A DNA stretch of 64,000 bases, taken from contig CAJTTZ010000003.1 in the NCBI GenBank assembly GCA_910579505.1, forward strand, positions 186,001 to 250,000, written 5' to 3'. Numbering within the stretch: the first letter of the stretch is position 1; the number at the start of each line of letters is the position of its first letter. Source of the DNA: an uncultured Lachnospiraceae bacterium. Lineage in GTDB: Bacteria; Bacillota; Clostridia; Lachnospirales; Lachnospiraceae. Both the position numbers and the translations under genes were made by a program. Of this stretch, positions 62,701-64,000 are shown one piece after another. The notes below the pieces were generated by a model. It ran no database searches and was not told the origin of the DNA. It worked only from the letters and a program-made list of their open reading frames with translations.

Positions 62701-64000
62701 AATATGGCTGGAATCACGGAGGTAAACTCGTTAAGCCCCCATTATCTGTGCCCGAAATGCCATTATTATGATTTTGATTCCGAGGAAGTGAAAGCTTACG
62801 GCGGCGGCGCGGGGTGTGACATGCCGGATAAAAACTGTCCGGTCTGCGGGACGCCGCTTAACAAGGAAGGGTTTGACATTCCCTTTGAGACGTTCCTCGG
62901 CTTTAAGGGGGACAAGGAGCCGGATATCGACCTGAACTTCTCGGGAGAGTACCAGAGTAAGGCGCATAAGTATACGGAAGTGATTTTTGGAAACGGTCAG
63001 ACTTACCGGGCGGGCACCATCGGCACGCTGGCGGACAAGACGGCTTACGGTTATGTAAAAAAATATTATGAGGAGCGGGGCAGGCATAAGCGGGTGTGCG
63101 AGATTAACCGCATTGTGACTGGCTGTACCGGCATCCGCAGGAGCACAGGGCAGCATCCCGGCGGCATCGTGGTTCTGCCGGTGGGAGAGGACATCAATTC
63201 CTTTACCCCGGTACAGCATCCCGCCAACGATATGACGACGGATATCGTCACCACCCATTTTGACTACCACTCCATCGACCACAACCTGTTGAAGCTCGAT
63301 ATTCTGGGGCACGATGATCCGACCATGATCCGTATGCTGCAGGATCTGACGGGAATTGACCCGACGACGATCCCTTTAGACGACAAGGGTGTCATGTCAC
63401 TTTTCCAGTCAACAGAGGCGCTGGGGATTACGCCGGAACAGATCGGCGGCTGTAAGCTGGGGTGTCTCGGCATCCCGGAGTTTGGCACAGAGTTTGTTAT
63501 CCAGATGGTCATCGACGCCAAGCCCAAGTGCTTTACGGATTTGGTGCGTATTTCCGGGCTTTCCCACGGCACGGACGTGTGGCTTGGCAATGCCCAGACG
63601 CTGATAGAGGAAGGGCTTGCTACCATCTCCACGGCGATCTGCTGCCGTGACGACATTATGATTTACCTGATGCAGCAGGGGGTGGAGCCGTCCTTATCCT
63701 TCACCATCATGGAGAGCGTGCGTAAGGGCAAGGGCTTGAAGGACGAATGGATCGAGGCGATGAAGGCGCAGGGTGTGCCGGACTGGTATATCGGCTCCTG
63801 CAAGAAGATCAAGTATATGTTCCCCAAGGCGCATGCAGCCGCTTATGTTATGATGGCGTGGCGCATCGCCTACTGCAAGATCAATTATCCACTCGCCTAC
63901 TACGCGGCGTATTTCAGCATCCGCGCGTCGGCATTTTCCTACGAGATCATGTGCCAGGGGCAGGCGCATCTGGAGCGCGTGATGGAGGATTACAGGCGCA
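59737..64000 (+). CDS. polC: DNA polymerase III PolC, Gram-positive type (3' end outside window)
   Basis: Replicative polymerase with built-in proofreading. 1421 codons are present and the frame stays open to the window end. Order: N-terminal domain (about 1-170); a low-complexity Ala/Gly/Lys linker (about 195-275); OB fold (about 305-400); first part of PHP (ELHCHTKMSDMDG, from 409); inserted DEDD exonuclease (FVVFDIETTGFSP, catalytic Asp518); rest of PHP; then the C-family polymerase with zinc cysteines (CPKC, CPVC) and catalytic aspartates in PDIDLNF (Asp1063, Asp1065). ATG 59737 overlaps the ispG stop by eight bases. Confidence 0.97.
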   Translation, partial: MSKSFFEVFPTLKLDTGLHDLFEGVAVEKVTSTKRKDFLRVYIASDHLIHKEDVFRVEREIGKQFFPNMPIVVKFYEHFTLSSQYNAEKLMDAYRESILLELKEASPVEYSLFRRADISFLADKMLLTLEDTVFGREKGGELARILEKIYNERCSIPLQVEIAYKEKAAGKNREEDERRLAIQVAEISARAGFSVHMKGAGLSADAADREKAAGGRTENAGQSTDAEKPGGAEKPADAGKAERQGAAAFAPLPGGNGGTFPSKKYAGGRDREKGDFKRPLKRSDNPDVIYGRDFEEEAMPIEDIIGEIGEVVIRGKVIRKDKREIKNERSILIYDITDYTDTMTVKFFVHNEQVNEITNVMKEGTFVKLKGMTAVDKFDRELTIGSVAGIKIIPDFTISREDRSVRKRVELHCHTKMSDMDGVSEAKDIVKRAYKWGHPAIAITDHGVVQSFPDANHVWEDLWKAEKARAKEAGEPEPDKQGFFKVIYGVEAYLVDDLHEIATNEKGQDFGADFVVFDIETTGFSPTKNRIIEIGAVKVCGGKIVDRFSTFVDPLVPIPFEIEKLTGITDDMVMGAEQIDTVLPQFLSFCGDCILVAHNAQFDMGFIMENCDRQGISHDFTYVDTVGIARILLPGQKKHTLDAVAKTLGVSLENHHRAVDDAEATAEIFVKLIPMMAKEGITTLAQINDRGKASPDIIKKLPTYHAIILAKNNVGRMNLYRLVSESHLTYFSRRPRIPKSLLSQYREGLILGSACEAGELYRALLEKKSDAEITRIVNFYDYLEIQPLGNNRFMIESERVPDVTSMEDIMEINRQIVRLGEEFHKPVAATCDVHFLNPEDEIYRRIIMAGQGFPDADNQAPLYFRTTEEMLDEFAYLGSDKAEEVVITNTNLIADMIEVMSPVRPDKCPPVIADSDKQLTDICYNRAHELYGETLPQIVEDRLKKELNSIISNGFAVMYIIAQKLVWKSVEDGYLVGSRGSVGSSFVANMAGITEVNSLSPHYLCPKCHYYDFDSEEVKAYGGGAGCDMPDKNCPVCGTPLNKEGFDIPFETFLGFKGDKEPDIDLNFSGEYQSKAHKYTEVIFGNGQTYRAGTIGTLADKTAYGYVKKYYEERGRHKRVCEINRIVTGCTGIRRSTGQHPGGIVVLPVGEDINSFTPVQHPANDMTTDIVTTHFDYHSIDHNLLKLDILGHDDPTMIRMLQDLTGIDPTTIPLDDKGVMSLFQSTEALGITPEQIGGCKLGCLGIPEFGTEFVIQMVIDAKPKCFTDLVRISGLSHGTDVWLGNAQTLIEEGLATISTAICCRDDIMIYLMQQGVEPSLSFTIMESVRKGKGLKDEWIEAMKAQGVPDWYIGSCKKIKYMFPKAHAAAYVMMAWRIAYCKINYPLAYYAAYFSIRASAFSYEIMCQGQAHLERVMEDYRR

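Noticed and set aside
1..64000. tRNA or rRNA genes, integrase, insertion sequence
   Set aside because: No cloverleaf, rRNA core sequence or transposase/integrase motif was recognised on either strand by eye.

Overview
The window looks like the chromosome of a motile member of the class Clostridia, most likely a Lachnospiraceae-type gut anaerobe. The reasons are a moderately GC-rich Firmicute codon style with strong AAGGAGG ribosome-binding sites, a Gram-positive PolC replicase, CodY, a CheC/CheD/FliY-type chemotaxis set, and a very long flagellar/chemotaxis cluster. Every gene I can support lies on the plus strand. The gene order codY - fla/che - rpsB - tsf - pyrH - frr - uppS - cdsA - dxr - rseP - polC is the conserved order known from Bacillus subtilis, with a few insertions.

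Layout. 1-4.1 kb: the 3' part of dprA, a 55-codon unknown gene, topA and codY, ended by a good intrinsic terminator. 4.2-17.2 kb: first flagellar unit (flgB, flgC, fliE, fliF, fliG, fliH, fliI, fliJ, ylxF/motE-like, fliK, flgD, a flg operon protein, flgE). It has a sigma-A-like promoter overlapped by possible CodY boxes and ends in a terminator. 17.3-43.1 kb: second unit with its own promoter: flbD, motAB, fliL, fliM, fliY, cheY, the export apparatus fliOPQR-flhBA, flhF, flhG, a PilZ protein, cheB, cheA, cheW, cheC, cheD, a two-membrane-segment unknown, sigD, a DUF342/FapA protein, a small basic protein, a SwrB-like membrane/coiled-coil/HTH protein, an MltG-LysM-like membrane protein and a chemoreceptor. 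There is no flagellin, filament cap, flgK/flgL, flgM or cheR here.

43.1-45.3 kb: rpsB-tsf with a strong promoter, a roughly 200-nt GC-rich leader and a terminator. 45.3-51.4 kb: an insertion, relative to the B. subtilis order, between tsf and pyrH. It carries a full-consensus promoter, a gene fusing an AbiEi-type antitoxin/HTH protein to a MacB-type ABC ATPase, its FtsX-type permease, a polysaccharide deacetylase and a bactofilin. 51.4-56.7 kb: pyrH, frr, uppS, cdsA, dxr, rseP (nucleotide, translation-recycling, lipid and isoprenoid genes, site-2 protease). 56.9-58.6 kb: a PP2C phosphatase and a short cytosolic Ser/Thr kinase. 58.5-64 kb: a new promoter, ispG and polC, which runs off the right edge.

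The most unusual object is the AbiEi-ABC ATPase fusion at 45468-46760. No AbiEii toxin is nearby, and the gene is followed with overlap by an 865-residue permease. Secondary points are possible CodY control of the flagellar promoter, a surface-protein-like helical module on the end of FlgD, a catalytic-domain-less MltG-like protein in the flagellar cluster, a SwrB-position protein with a C-terminal HTH, and strongly structured spacers inside the flagellar operon. All functional statements are from reading sequence by eye; no database search was run.
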